64,000 nucleotides of DNA, from assembly GCA_021030915.1 (NCBI GenBank), contig JAGEMR010000013.1, positions 372,001-436,000 of the forward strand, given 5' to 3'. Position numbers and translations under genes: made by a program. The stretch comes from Astrothelium macrocarpum. Lineage: Eukaryota > Ascomycota > Dothideomycetes > Trypetheliales > Trypetheliaceae. Each line of letters opens with the position of its first letter. Position 1 is the first letter of the stretch. The notes under the pieces were generated by a model, which saw only the letters and a program-made list of their open reading frames with translations, was not told the origin of the DNA and did not search any database. Shown here one piece after another: positions 45,632 to 58,147 of this stretch.

Positions 45632-47193
45632 GCTCTCTTACCTACATTTCTCTCCGATTGTTTTTAAGATGTATTTCGAAAAACATAGTTGCCCGTTAAA
45701 ATGGTGAGTTGCTATATCAAGAGGGGACGTCCAGTATGAATAGCATCAATAATAACGTATATTGTCGTTCCAGCAAGTAAGGGTTCTTGGGTGAACGAGG
45801 AGCTGAATGTTGGGAGTAAGTTCTAACTCTAGCTCTTGCTGTAATGACCGCCTCTTTCTGGGATGGCAGCTGTCCATAACTAAAGTAAACGATATACATC
45901 ACGAAAGCTTGACATAGGTAAAGCACGATGCAAATGGCATTGATCGTTGTTGATATAGTTTCCGTTTATGGGTACCTAACTGCGCTCCTGCTGTCTCAAT
46001 GGCCAGAGCTTCGCTAGCACCCTAGGAGTTGGGAGCCCGGTTTTCGCGATCCGTCATTGTTGTAGCGACTAGATTTCTAGATGACATCCATGGAGATGAA
46101 ATGAGGTGGGCTGATCGGAATCCAGGTGCAGTTCCATGGCATGGCAACATGAACAAAGTGACGTCATCCCACGAGAACATCTAAGGTACGGTGCGTACTT
46201 GGTGTGTCTAAAACCACAGCTGGGTTTACGAGGTACCCTAGATTACAGACTCATGCTGATTCCGCGTCTTATCAAGGTTTGCCATAATTTCATTCATTTG
46301 ATTTTGATTGGCCTTTTTAACAACTAGCAGAACATGGATGTTGTGGCGTTAGTGGTTGAGCAGCAGGAAAAACTGTCAAGTTAAGAAACAACGATAAGAA
46401 GAGATAGCAGTACAATCTAGGCATTAGATCGAGCAATTCGACGAAAGAGTTTATGTGCTTGAGAGTTGACTGGCAAACCTTTTGGTTATATCTCTAAAGC
46501 CGATCTACTGCTTACTTGATACGGTAAGAAGTGAGGGTTGTGATAGTTCGAAATGAATTACCAAACACCAACGCCAGGTAATGAGATTCATTTTCTACAA
46601 AGTGCATCACCTCCTGTCAACACATGCTTGTTGCATGCACTAACTGCATATAGTTATTCAATCTGCCAGATTGTTACATTATCGAATGAGGCGTTGATCA
46701 AGGCTTATCTAGTATTGGATCTCGATTCTCTTCACAGTCTCACCTCTCCTTTCAGCCACTATCTTATACCTAATAGTACAGCCTTAGGCCCTTAAGAACA
46801 ACAACTTTAGGGCTCGGTTCTGATGAATCGCCTCTGTGTGCGAGGAGTGAGCTGTCCTTTCTTGTAGTTGACATACCGTTATTCTTCTAACTCCAGTTAT
46901 TAACGTGTCCCTCACGAACGACTCTCACACCAACACTTTGAAAGAATATACACAACATGTGTGTATTACCTATCGAAATTAAAATCCTCTGCCCATGTTC
47001 CTTCCTGTCACACGGTTCTGAGATATTGTTTCTGAAGTGAGCTACGAGATGTACACTAATGTTCTGCAATCTCAATTCACCGTGCCTTAAAACCTAGAAA
47101 CATTGTTTGTTAATGGACTGTACAAATACACTGCACCCCTTTGCCTTTCTACTTTCTACGCCATTATCCTAGCTGTGAGAAAGGCCACCAGCC
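45632..47193. other. AT-rich intergenic stretch, 1.56 kb
   Basis: Contains only short frames with no domain or splice support. No RNA gene or repeat was recognised. Confidence 0.5.
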
Positions 47194-48334
47194 ATGCAAC
47201 GCACTCTTCTTGCTTTTCTGCAGTTGTGCGCTTTTGGTACCACTGCTCCTCAATCTGTAAATTCGTCATCATTTAATTCCTCTGGAATCGTACAATCCAT
47301 TCCCAGTGCTGCATACTCGGCATTAGCTCTCAATTCTTCGCTAGCAGATTCATTAGCAACGACTTCTTCATCCTCAATGAGTCCTTCAGCGGACACAAGC
47401 AATTTCAATACTACCGAAACGTCCCCTGGTGTTAATGTCACCATGAATTTAACTTCAACTTTCAATTCCATAGCCACAGCCTCTTCAGCTGCCAATCTAT
47501 CAGCAACTTCTTCATCTATAATGAACTCCATATCGTATACAAGCATTTATACTACCACTAGCAATTGGACATCTGTCTTACCGCGATCTAATTCCACAGT
47601 AACTACCTCCGGATTAGTGGAAGTCAATGCCACTACAAATTCAACTTCGACTTTCAACTCCCCTGTTACTTCGACTTCCAATTTCTCGTCCATAGCCTCT
47701 TCGACCTCAGATTCCTCAGCCATAGATTCTTCGTTGACGACTTCTTCGTCCTCAACGGGCTCTTCATCTTATTTGTCTACTTTCAGTTACACTTCTGGCA
47801 CCGAAACTCTGACCAGGACTTTACATACCCCGCCGACTACTAGATGGGCAACGGTATCGGAGACTGACACCTTGGCTCCTTTAACAATACCAACAACAGT
47901 AAGCACGATTACAATCGCTAGCACAAGCACGTCGTCTCCACCAGTACAATCTTCGCAGGCCTCGGCCAGCCCCTCACCCCAGCCTTTACAAGCACCTTCA
48001 CTGTCCTCGGCAAACGTCTGCTCAGTGACATCGCACCCCCTCTGGGATTCCTTCGACATCAAAGGCGTGAACTTTGGGTTGTCGACCGACTACATAGGAA
48101 GTCAGCTTAAGGGGGGCCTTGAAAAACGTAAGCTGCTTGATTTCTTTATTGAATTAGTGTAGAAGCTAACGTCTTATGTGTGTAGATTGCGGTATTGTTT
48201 CCGACTGGAGCTTTAATACGTTGACAGACGATCCCAATGGATACCAGTGGGAGGCCTTAGGACATTTGGGAATAGACCAAAAAAACTGTATCAGCAATGT
48301 TCTTGGTAGTTTAGGCGGAGAACCTAACTGTTAA
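47194..48334 (+). CDS. Secreted Ser/Thr-rich mucin-like protein
   Basis: Two exons (47194-48127 and 48186-48334) encode 360 aa; the 58-nt intron joins in phase. Residues 1-18 are a signal peptide. Residues of about 20-290 are dominated by Ser, Thr and Asn with many NxS/T sites, so heavy glycosylation is likely. An imperfect internal duplication is visible (two blocks around TSTFNS). The last 75 residues form a small Cys-containing domain (starting NVCSVTSHPLWDSF and ending in LGSLGGEPNC) that is probably the folded part. No GPI signal is seen. Such proteins are usually wall or surface proteins. The function is unknown. Confidence 0.75.
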
Positions 48335-48748
48335 GTAATGCTTGTTGGTTAGATGATGGTTTCCATTCAAGAATAATTGCAAGTCAAATATCAAGTGTGT
48401 CAGGCTAGATAGGTATAAATGATATGCGCACAGCTAATAGCTGCGCGTCAAGGTAATGTCTTGTTCTGCCAGAGATATAGCAGAATCCTGTCTTGGTCTC
48501 AAATTATTGTCTTGACCCCAGCCCACATCCGTGACAGTATCTCCATGTGATATATATATGTAAGGGCATTATTCATTTGGGGAATGGATTAAAAATGACT
48601 AAGATGCGTAATCATTTGCAATTCCAGAAACGAGCAGCGAAGCACCTACCAAAAGTTGCAGAAATCGACTTGAAATTAGTCATATATTTATATCATTCAC
48701 GTGTTGGCTTTATAGCCCATCCATCCGACCACAAGATCCAATCCCAAA
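48335..48748. other. Intergenic, 414 bp
   Basis: AT-rich stretch between the mucin-like gene and POP7, both on the plus strand. No gene seen. Confidence 0.5.
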
Positions 48749-49425
48749 ATGTCTTCTCAGACAAAACAACCCACCAAGCTCCCCCGCCTCCCAAAAAGTA
48801 AGGTCTTTACTCCCCAGAACAAAACCCAATCGCCCTAACTCCATCCGCAGACGCCAAAGTCCACAAGCGACCCCTCCTCCGCCCTCCAATCCCCTCCCCC
48901 TACGCCTCCCGCGCCGCTCCCAAAACCGTATACGTTACAGCGCGCACCCCCGTTATCGCAGCCGTGAAGCGCGTGCGCGGCTTGCTTGCACAGATCGAGA
49001 AACGCGCGGAGCAGAGCGAGCGCGGTCAGCAGGGCAAGGGAAGGAATGTGCAGAGGCGAAATCGAGGGGAAGAGATGGCAGTTGATAGAGCGGAGAGTCG
49101 GGAGATAAGGGGGGAGGAGGTGGTGGTGAAGGGGACGGGGAGAGCGGTGGAAAAGGCATTGCAGGTTAGTCTGTGGTTTTTGGGACAGGGAGATGTGAGG
49201 GTGGTGGTGAGGACGGGGACTGTGGGGGCGGTGGATGATATCGAAGTCATGGAGGGGAAAGAGGGGAAGAGAAGAGAAAAGGAGAGTGACGGAGATAATG
49301 GGGAGGATGAGGGAGCGGAAGAGGTGGAAGAGGCTGGGGAAGCTGAGCAGGACGGAGGGGAGGAGGTGCCTGAGAGCAGGATACGGTTTACGAGTATGGT
49401 CGAGATTGGAATCTCGCTCCGGTGA
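48749..49425 (+). CDS. POP7: RNase P/MRP subunit Pop7 (Rpp20)
   Basis: Two exons (48749-48797 and 48851-49425) encode 207 aa; the 53-nt intron joins in phase. The N-terminus reads KVHKRPLLRPPIPSPYA and then VYVTARTPVIAAVKRVRGLL, which fits fungal Pop7. GTGRAVEKALQVSLWFLGQG is the Alba-fold helix and strand region, and the protein ends SRIRFTSMVEIGISLR as in relatives. Pop7 pairs with Pop6 to bind the RNA of RNase P and RNase MRP, which process tRNA and rRNA precursors in the nucleus. The acidic Glu/Gly insert near 150-185 makes it longer than yeast Pop7. It is convergent with the carboxylesterase gene, 115 bp apart. Confidence 0.88.
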
Positions 49426-49540
49426 TGGACAAAGTCTTATTGCGTGGAATTACGATATACTGGAATTCATTGGAATCTGGCATTGTGAGTCTGAGACTAT
49501 ATTACACGACTGCTACGACCGCCCTTCCGAGCATCTTTAC

Positions 49541-51358
49541 TCAAGATATCTGCACTCCGCTCACAGCCTCATACAACGGCTTGTAAATATTACACCGATA
49601 ATCCACGTTATACTCGGAAATGACCGTCACTCCGCTGCCACCTGTTTGATTTCCAGAATTCCCCAACACGCCCAGATCCTGATCGCTTCCTCCAAGCCAG
49701 TAGCTGGCCCCCGTACCGATGGCATTCCAACCAGGCCCACCAACTGGATCTTTCGCAAACTTGGCCCAAGCGCCATTCATGAAAGACGAAAGAGCATACT
49801 CTTGAACGGTAGGACCAATAATGGGATTCGTGAGGAGGTAGGTGCCGAAAACTTGGGGAATTTCAGAGGAATGGTAGACGCCGAGGAAGGAGTATGGTTG
49901 GGCATCAGGGAAAGAAGCCTAGTAGATAGTAAGTAAACTCTGCCTTTCTAAACATGGTTCAGGGACAGAATGTAGTCTCACATTGTAGTAGTATCTCCAT
50001 GACGGGATTCCGACAGATGCTGTGGCATTTGCGAACAGCGCATCAGCCTTTCGCATGAGTTAGTCGTTTGGCAATTATATCGAGCTCAACGTCCGGAAAA
50101 CTTACACATTGGAATTCAACTTCAGTAAAGATTTGAGAAATGACGTCGTATGCCGAATCTAATCCATTCACGCCCAACGGATACGCAGCTTCAATCTGCT
50201 CAGGAAGACCGGGAACGGAACCGAATGTCAGTTCCACGTATTGAGTCACATTGTCTTGTCCAACCTCGAACACACGTCCTTCTTGGGCATTGGTTCCACT
50301 GAGAACAGGAATGTTCGCAATATTTCCTGATAGCCTCATCGCTGCTGGGTTCTGTACCAGCGTCTTATTGTCCGCGATTGGATTGAAAACAAGCTCCTGC
50401 ACTTCAATTATGTTCTTGATGGTTGTGGCTGGCGCAGCCCTGATACATGTCAGATTGCTCATTCCCGTGCAATTCAATGCCGCTGCTAGTGCATCCCAAC
50501 TTGGTGTGCTTGGCGGCGAAGGAGCGGCTCTGTAACTAATCTGTCCACTTTCCAGGATGGCTCCTCGGAAGGGCGGTTTGCTGTTCTTTGGATACGAGGT
50601 CAAGAGAGCATCGACAGAGAAAGCACCAGCGGACTCGCCAAATATGGTGACCTTTTCGGGATCTCCACCGAAAGCATGGATGTTTCGTTGGACCCAATCC
50701 AAAGCGAAGCGCTGATCAAGGAACCCAAGGTTTTGGCCAGTTACGGGAAGTTCTGGGGAATTAGGAAAGCCGAATACGTTGGTACGGTAGTTTGGCGCTA
50801 CAAGAATCACGTCTTGGTATGCAGCAAACCTTGATCCATCGTACGCGGGCTGCATTGCCGTCCCGAATTCAAGTGACCCTCCGTATATCCAAAACATGAC
50901 AGTACGTCCTCCTGAAGGGGCAGGGGTAGATGGAGCGTAAACATTCAGGTAAAGGCAATCTTCGGATTCCGGTGGATTAGCCAAGTTGAAGACAGACTCT
51001 GTAAAGTTTTGCACGGCTTGAGGGTCTAGTCGCTAATGTCAATCCCTACGTCTAGAGTCTTGTTACTACTTTGATGCTTACAGACGAACTGCTGGGTACA
51101 GGCGGCAGTGAATTGCGTCGCATTTCGAGGAGTGGAAGATCTCTTAGGCAATATTGGAGGACTGAAGCGCTCCGGAGGGGATTGCGCAAACTCAATGCCC
51201 AGAAACTTGTTGACAGTTGCTGTAGCGCCTGGCAAACTTGTCGTTGTGCCATAGATCGGACCAGAATCAATCACAGCAGTAGGTGCTCGCGAAGGAAGAC
51301 ATGTAACTGTAGCTAGAGTTACAAAACTCCATATCGCTGCAACGCGCTGGAAATGCAT
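49541..51358 (-). CDS. Secreted type-B carboxylesterase/lipase
   Basis: Four exons (51358-51082, 51025-50106, 50047-49982, 49918-49541) encode 546 aa; three introns of 56-63 nt join in phase. The start at 51358 gives a signal peptide (MHFQRVAAIWSFVTLATVTC). It belongs to the alpha/beta-hydrolase carboxylesterase family. EDCLYLNVYAP is the family's second signature, YGGSLEFG forms the oxyanion loop, and the nucleophile elbow GESAG has Ser at about residue 224. An acidic partner lies in GTNAQEGRVF and the catalytic His in YHSSEIPQVFG. It hydrolyses ester bonds outside the cell, with unknown natural substrate. Several N-glycosylation sites and paired Cys fit secretion. Confidence 0.92.
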
Positions 51359-52354
51359 ATTGGCGTGGATTCTTGGAGGAGGGCAAGGGGATCGACCGAA
51401 GAAATTCAGAGGCCATGACTCGATATTTATCAATTTGGTTCCAGGAGACTAATGGATTGATGAGCAACAGGGATATTAAGATTGTGCGGAGTAGCAAATA
51501 ATGGGCTTTGCCATAGATTCCTCGAAAAGAAACCGAGGTGTAAATTATAGCACCAGCAATGACGCATTGGAATGAATTACTTTTTACCTAATTTGGTCGA
51601 AGTAGGATCTAGCTACCAAATTAGACTCTCGGCTATGCGATTTGCTGGTAGGATCCTAGCGCATTCTTTATGCATGTTAAGAGTTGGTCCCTTTACACCA
51701 TTTCGAGTAGAAACAGTCAAGTCCTGTGTTCTCAGTACTAGAGATTGGAAAATCAAGAAGACGAAGCTCGTGAAAAAGGAAGCACAGTGAAGTATCTCCC
51801 TCCAGTGGCTTTTGGCAGTTCCTCGATTCCCAGGTAATGGTCGTAATATTGAAACGGTTCGTGAGATCAAGAAGGTAAAATGACGTTGAAACTGCGGGGC
51901 AGATCCCCGTCACCCATGCATTTGGGGGACGGCAAGCCGTCAGGCCGTGGATCCGGATAGGAACAGCTAGCTGCGAAGAGTTTAAATATCATGCATGAAT
52001 CGACCTGGCGGCGGGAAGGACTGGGCAAACTGCCTCGGTATACTGAAACAGAAACGGGAACCGACAGGAGGCAGAAACCCATCATCCTGTCCGGCAGGAC
52101 TTGTCTTAATTCTCCAAAATTAATGTCTCTCCATCTCCTCTCATGAACACGCCGCCGTACATTGCGGTGCTCTATCTAGACAACATCACGTAGCGGAAGC
52201 TTCTGAATGAACTTGTGCCAATGTCCACAACGGTCTGGACACTTCGATCTCCTTGGTGACCTGGTCGCGACAGATCAGCCTCGGTCGAAGGAAGCGGGCT
52301 CGTAATCGTTGTATGTGCAAGGTGCATTGGTGAGATGATGGTGGGCCTGTACCA
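51359..52354. other. Intergenic, about 1 kb
   Basis: Separates the esterase start from the RRP40 3' end; both genes are on the minus strand. Short frames only; none is convincing. Confidence 0.5.
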
Positions 52355-53142
52355 TCATATCGTTTTCAGTATGCTCTTCACTGCCTTCTTTTGCTCTTCT
52401 ATTCCTAGTCCTTTCTCGTCGGTTTCCACGACTACCTTGCCGACTGCAATCGTAATCTTCACCGAATTGCTGTTTACCCAAAGTTTCCCATTACGGCCCA
52501 CAGCTATCTCGTACGGCACACGCTCCGCTAGCTCTTCCAATATAACAAATCGACCTTGCTCCTTGAGTTTTGGAAGCATAAGCCTTCTTGCCATTCCAAG
52601 GCTAATGTCGAATAACATGCCTCCCTTTAGTGGACCTAGTCCATCGGCTTTGCCAGTAGCTGGTTGGACACATTCAAGCTCTGGCTCCATGAATTTGTTG
52701 GCCATAGAGACGCGAGCATAGATCAGACTGCCACTTGCGAGTATGGGCCTCGTCTTTCGAGTCGCGCCTTCAAATGCAAGTTGGGGAAGCAGCGCGAAAG
52801 CAGTATACGGCGTGATTGCGCAATGGTAAAAATCGGCCGAGGAATGGTGAACCGTAGCGATAATCAGGTCGCCGACTGTAGGGATGTACTAGGAGAGTAA
52901 ATTAAATACGATTTATATTAAATGCTGTCTCAGTTCGTTACCCTGCCACCATTGTGCTCGATCCAGACTGCATTCTTGCGCTCGTCAATACAAAGCTCGC
53001 CGCCCAATACCGCGGTTATCGTATTTGGTGGTTCATGCTGAAGGCCCGGTCCAAGAGTTAATGGTTTCGAAGAGTTCCTGGAAACAGGAAGGATTTCGGT
53101 GGAGATTACATCGCCGGGAAGCACAACAGCTGCTGTCGTCAT
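52355..53142 (-). CDS. RRP40: Exosome subunit Rrp40
   Basis: Two exons (53142-52942 and 52888-52355) encode 244 aa; the 53-nt intron joins in phase. An in-frame ATG five codons upstream (53157) is possible, but MTTAAVVLPGDVI matches the usual beginning of the family. Rrp40 is one of the cap subunits with N-terminal, S1-like and KH domains. Visible blocks are YIPTVGDLIIATVHHSSADFY at the start of the S1 part, GSLIYARV, and GRNGKLWVNSNSV in the KH part. The exosome degrades and trims RNA in nucleus and cytoplasm. The gene is divergent from SSZ1 with 241 bp between starts. Confidence 0.9.
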
Positions 53143-53383
53143 CGCAAAAAGAGACAATTAAAACTCTTTCTTGTCATGTTGAGGAAAAAATAATTTCGAG
53201 AGAGGAAGATTCGATGTGAAAGTCGATGAACGGTGGGGCGGCGTTTCTCACTCCGGTCTCTCGGCCGGATTGCCAAAAACTTTGTGATTTTGTCTATCCG
53301 CGCCAGGCACCACACCAAAGACTGCCTTTTGAGCGTCCCCCACATTCAAGTCCTCTTAGCCGAGAGTTCGCGTTAATTTCAAA
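53143..53383. promoter_or_regulatory. Compact divergent promoter RRP40 / SSZ1
   Basis: The 241 bp between the two ATGs must contain both promoters and leaders. No TATA box is evident, as is usual for ribosome-related housekeeping genes. Confidence 0.6.
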
Positions 53384-55271
53384 ATGAATGTAGAGGAGGA
53401 CGTTCCAGCGCGAACGGCTATAGGCATAGCCTTTGGCAATAGCTACAGTTCCATTGCTTACACCACCAGCGTAAGGCCTCGTCTGCGAAGCGCAACTATA
53501 TATATTGATCATGAATGACAGGACGGCAAAGCGGAGGTAATAGCAAATGAGGAAGGCGGTAAGATTCCAAGATATGGAGTAGTCTACTTTTGAACTCACA
53601 TAAGGCGCAGATCGACAAATACCCTCCATATTATCCTACATTTCAGGAGAAGAATTTCAAGGGACACAAGCCAAAGCACAGCTCGTTCGCAATCCAAAGA
53701 ATACCGTCGCTTATTTCAGAGACTTTCTCGGAAAAGAGTAAACATGCGTCAACTTCGCTACAAGATCTAAGAATTGACCAAGCTTTAGCTTCAAATCAAT
53801 CGATCCATCTCCATGCCATGCATCAGCCCATCCCATAGAACACGATTCGAATATAGCCTTTTCGATACAGGACACAGAAGAGGAGAATGAAAGCATTGTA
53901 TCGGTTTCAGAAATCGCAACAAGGCATCTAAAACGGCTAAAAAATTCGGCATCAGACTTTCTGGGGAAGCAAGTCAACGCGGCAGTCATTACGGTGCCCA
54001 CCGACTACAGTGATGCCGAAGAAGAAGCTCTGAAGGCATCGGCAAAAGCAGCAGGGATTGAGGTACTACAATTCATCAAAGAGCCTGTCTCTGCAGTGCT
54101 CGCTTACGATGCACGACCAGACGCCAGGCTCTCAGACAAAATCGTTCTGGTCGCTGACCTAGGCGGCACGCGATCTGATGTTGCAGTCATCGCCTCAAGA
54201 GGCGGAATGTACAGCATCCTCGCAACAGCACACGACTACGACCTAGGCGGCGCCAAACTCGACGAAGTCCTCATGGACCACTTTGCCAAAGAATTCATCA
54301 AAAAGCACAAGACCGACCCGCGCAAAAACGACCGCTCCCTCGCCAAACTCAAACTCGAATCCGAAGCAACGCGCAAAGCGCTCAGCCTCGGCGCCACCGC
54401 CAGCTTCAGCGTCGAGAGCCTCGCCGACGGCCTCGACTTCACCGCGACCATCAACCGCACGCGCTACGAGCTGCTCGCCAACAAAGTCTTCGCGAGCTTC
54501 ACCCGGCTGATCGAAGGCGCCGTGCAAAAAGCCGACCTCGACGTCCTCGACATCGACGAGATCATTCTCGCCGGCGGCACCTCGCACACGCCAAAGATCG
54601 CGAGCAACCTCGCGGCCGCCACGCGGTTCCCGGCAAGCACGGCGATCCTGGCGCCCGCGACCTCGCCGACCGCGCTCAACCCGTCGGAGCTGAGCGCGCG
54701 CGGCGCCGCCATCCAGGCCAGCCTGATCGCGGCCTATGAGCCCGAGGATGTCGCGCAGAGCACGCATCCCATGGTGACGGTGACGGCGCACGTGGCGCGC
54801 GCGCTGGGCGTGCTGTGTATTTCGGAGGCAGCGGAGCGCGGGGTGTTTCGTGCGCTGGTGGAAGCAGAGACGGCCGTTCCAGCACGGCGGACGGCGCATT
54901 TTGCGGTGCCGAGGGAGGGGGGGGATGTGTTAGTGAAGCTGTGTGAGGGGGTGCGGGAGATTAAGGTGACGAGGCCCGAGCGGAAGGGGAAGGAGGTTAA
55001 TGGGAAGGTGGATGGGGAGGGGAGTGAGGAGGAGGATGAGGATACGGAGGATGAAGAGGAGGAGGACGAGATTAGGGAGAAGGTGTGGAGGCCCGGGACG
55101 GTGCTCGCGGAGGCGGCGGTGAAAGGGGTGAAGAAGGGTGGAAAGGTGGAAGTGCAGGTTAATGTGGGCGCGGATTTGGCGGTGCAGTTGGTGGTGCGAG
55201 AGGTTGGAGGAAAGGGAGGAGTGCGTGGGAATATCGAAAAGGCTGCAACTGTGGAGAATGGAAGCGCGTGA
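53384..55271 (+). CDS. SSZ1: Ribosome-associated Hsp70-like chaperone Ssz1
   Basis: Four exons (53384-53470, 53522-53558, 53605-53737, 53783-55271) encode 581 aa; introns of 51, 46 and 45 nt all join in phase, and the three short 5' exons rebuild the first Hsp70 ATPase block. Residues near 12-29 (IGIAFGNSYSSIAYTTS) form phosphate loop 1; ADLGGTRSDVAV is loop 2 and LAGGTSHTPKI the later nucleotide-binding part. DPSPCHASAHP is typical of Ssz1. Ssz1 and Zuo1 make the ribosome-associated complex that stimulates Ssb at the polypeptide exit. The substrate-binding domain is short, as expected for Ssz1, and has an acidic insert of Glu/Asp near residue 505. The middle of the long exon is much richer in GC than its neighbours. 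Confidence 0.93.
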
Positions 55272-56982
55272 GTTTGTGCTATGATCAAATCTCGGAATTT
55301 TTTTGGCCATCGTTATGGGCTTGATTCAAAAGGGATGTTGTTCTTGCTGGTTTCGTACACGCATTCAGGAGATTTGACCGGATGCATTAGCTTTGGGCGC
55401 GCGAGATGAATTTTGGGAATAGAGGTTGGTCGTATAGACGATGTTTGCGTTTCGGCATTCTCTCAAGAAGGTCTGTGTACAGTACACGAAAAGTTTTGGA
55501 GCATTGAGGTCAATGAGACATGGCGATTTCCTTGAATTTCTCCACTACACGAGTACGAGGGTTACAATGGAAGAATAGACCGCGTTGAGGGTCTTTCTGG
55601 CTCGACATGGCTAATTTCAGTATGGTCTGTGTCTAAAAGTGGTACGAGAAAGAATTTCAGAACCCCCAAGGATATTCACTCGGTTCTGGGCAAGGTACAA
55701 GATTCAACGGCTTGGGATTGACAAGACCCGTAGAATAATTCTGGTGATACTCTACATCTTCCTGTATGACTTCACATGGAAAATCCTGAAACCGGACGTT
55801 GTCTCAATTTTGGTCGCACAGTCATTTCCCGTCCTCTGAAATGAGGCCCTGACCGGTTTGTTGTAAGCTGACAAAGATTTGTGCTGAGTACGGAGGAGCT
55901 AAAAGTGGCGACTCAGATGAAACTATTGTAGCTTACAATGCCAAGCATTGCACCATTCATGCCTTGCTGATCCTTGCAATGTTGCAATCGAGTAGAATCT
56001 GCGCATTTATAGAGGCATGCAATCGGTGCTTCTACATGGGCATTATTTCATTATAGCGGTTGATGAGTCCCAAATGATTGACTTCTCGATACCTATACGG
56101 ATTTGCTATTGGTGGTATTACAAATTAAGACACTCCGTTCATGCTTATCGAAACATTGTTTAGCTTTGACCAATGGGCTAGAAAGACTAGCGCCTTTCCA
56201 TCTTCCACCCTAGATTCTTCGTCTACTGATGCAGATCCAGACCCTGTCACGGGCCAAAAGGGCCTAAGGCGAACGTGCACGACGTGGGTAGACCCTGACG
56301 CATCCGATTCGTTCGTTCGTTGCGCCAAAGAGTAGCAAGTATTGGCGGAACCACGGAATTTTGCGAGAGGGCGTGATGGGGCTGTCTGAACAGCACATCG
56401 ATCGTGGAGATATTTGGCATCGCATTCAAATATTGCCACAATAAAGACGCGAACGGTCAATTGGGAGTGTTCTTGATCTGCGATGACGGGGCGTGCTGCA
56501 CGTTCAGCTCAAGTGAGAAGTCGAGCACCGGCCGTAGCAGCCAGTCAAGCACCTCCTGTGGCGCCAACGATCATAGGGTTGGATGCAAACGGAGCCATCC
56601 TTGGTGCCATCACGGGCCCAACCTGACGGATATAGGATAGGACAAGTTTCTGCGCTCGCGGCTGCAAGGAATACCACACTGACCAAAGCATGAGAGCCTG
56701 CCTATACCGCCCCAGACTGCGCCCGATTCGTATTTTGCGTCGCTGTTGCATTTCACTTTGGCTTATCTCGCCTATCCCATGCAATCAATATTGAGCAGAT
56801 CCCGCAATGCCAAAAGAGCGTGCTCTCCAGCATTGCGTGCTTGCCTAAGCCCATGTTGCCATATAATGCACGCCCTCTTTAATCAGGCAACACCACCATC
56901 CTCTTCTACGCGCTCTTCCGGACTCTTCATGGTTAATATTCTTTGAGGCCAACGACTTGATTGTTGTTTCCCTTGATCAATC
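55272..56982. other. Intergenic, 1.7 kb
   Basis: Contains small frames on both strands without domains or splice support. No RNA gene, repeat or transposon was recognised. Confidence 0.5.
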
Positions 56983-57621
56983 ATGGCACGCTTGCAAATC
57001 TTTGTTCTTGCAATTGCCGTTTGGATTATAGCCATCGACGGAGCTCCCATTCGTGGATGGCCGGAGCGCCAAGACTCTTACTCCTTGGAGAGCACCGAAA
57101 CGCTTCGAGAACTCATTCACGAATTCACAAAACGCCATCACCACCATCGCGATCATGACGGTTCATGGCATGCAAGCAACGGAGAACCACTGTCGATGTG
57201 GTCATCGCAGTTCTGGATGAGCCTCGCGACTCATCCAACAAGCCCCTGTCCACTTCGGAAAGTTAAAAGCGGTTCCCAGCATCCGCATCGTCCGCATCTC
57301 GGATATCCTGGCTCAAGACATCACCCGCACGGCCATTGTGGCATCGATGGCAACGGCTCTTTTGCAAGCAACGCGAAGGATGTATTTATTGTGATTGTAC
57401 TGTCCAGCACTGCTCTGATCTCCATGTACCTCACTTGCAAAGTGATGAATGTCTGCCTCAGACGGTAAGCAAACCATTGAATATAACAATCGGAACTATC
57501 ATGGATGTTAACAATACTTAGGATGAGAAGTCTATTGCGACCGCGTGTTCGCTATGAACGCGTAGTGGAAAAGCCATCACCCCGTGTGAAGACCATGATG
57601 CCAATCCTGGAAGAGACTTGA
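56983..57621 (+). CDS. His-rich single-pass membrane protein with signal peptide
   Basis: Two exons (56983-57464 and 57522-57621) encode 193 aa; the 57-nt intron joins in phase. Residues 1-21 are a signal peptide (MARLQIFVLAIAVWIIAIDG). The luminal or outer part carries two His-rich clusters, near 51-58 (RHHHHRDH) and near 102-118 (HPHRPHLG, then RHHPHGHCG), which could bind metal ions. A membrane helix follows at about residues 133-154 (VFIVIVLSSTALISMYLTC), and the C-terminal 35 residues are basic, as expected for a cytosolic tail. No known family was recognised. The intron and topology support a real gene. The function is unknown. Confidence 0.65.
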
Positions 57622-58147
57622 GCGATCCGAAGAATTGATGACTTTATCCGAAGAGATGATCTATATTCTCACTGCACACGACATTGCTTCTGGAAGGACA
57701 TGCGACGGATTCCAGTGAAGGATCTCTGAATCTTTCCCAGTTATTCGACAGAGTCTATGATTGCAAATTTGAAAGCAGTTCACCCTTACAGAGCATGGAT
57801 AGAGCAAGGAGCTGCAAAGCATCTAATGCATAATTATACCACGGCTTTCTTGTCGGATTCAACCCATGTTTAGAAAGCGAATCTCTGCGCCATGCAGGAC
57901 GCGCCGACGGATTGGAAGAAGTGTTTGTCAAGATCGCAGTGTCTGAGGTGGACGAGGTCGAAGGTCCGAGTGTGTTTGAGGAATGTTTTCCCCCTACGTT
58001 CTTCACGATTTTATTGATGTGTATTGGAATGTGCCTTTACATAATTGGGGTCATGGGTCACGGTTAACGTGTACTCTTAATTGTCTAATATGTCATTAAA
58101 AATCTTCTTTCTCCTTGTCTCTGGTACGGTACACTTTGGAAGGTGCA
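57622..58147. other. Intergenic, 526 bp
   Basis: No conserved frame or clear regulatory element seen. Confidence 0.5.

Noticed and set aside
49235..49936. Plus-strand frame of 233 aa crossing from POP7 into the esterase
   Set aside because: It overlaps two better-supported genes in other frames and has no domain.
54243..55288. Long minus-strand frames opposite SSZ1
   Set aside because: Caused by the high GC of the SSZ1 exon; no domain and no splice support.
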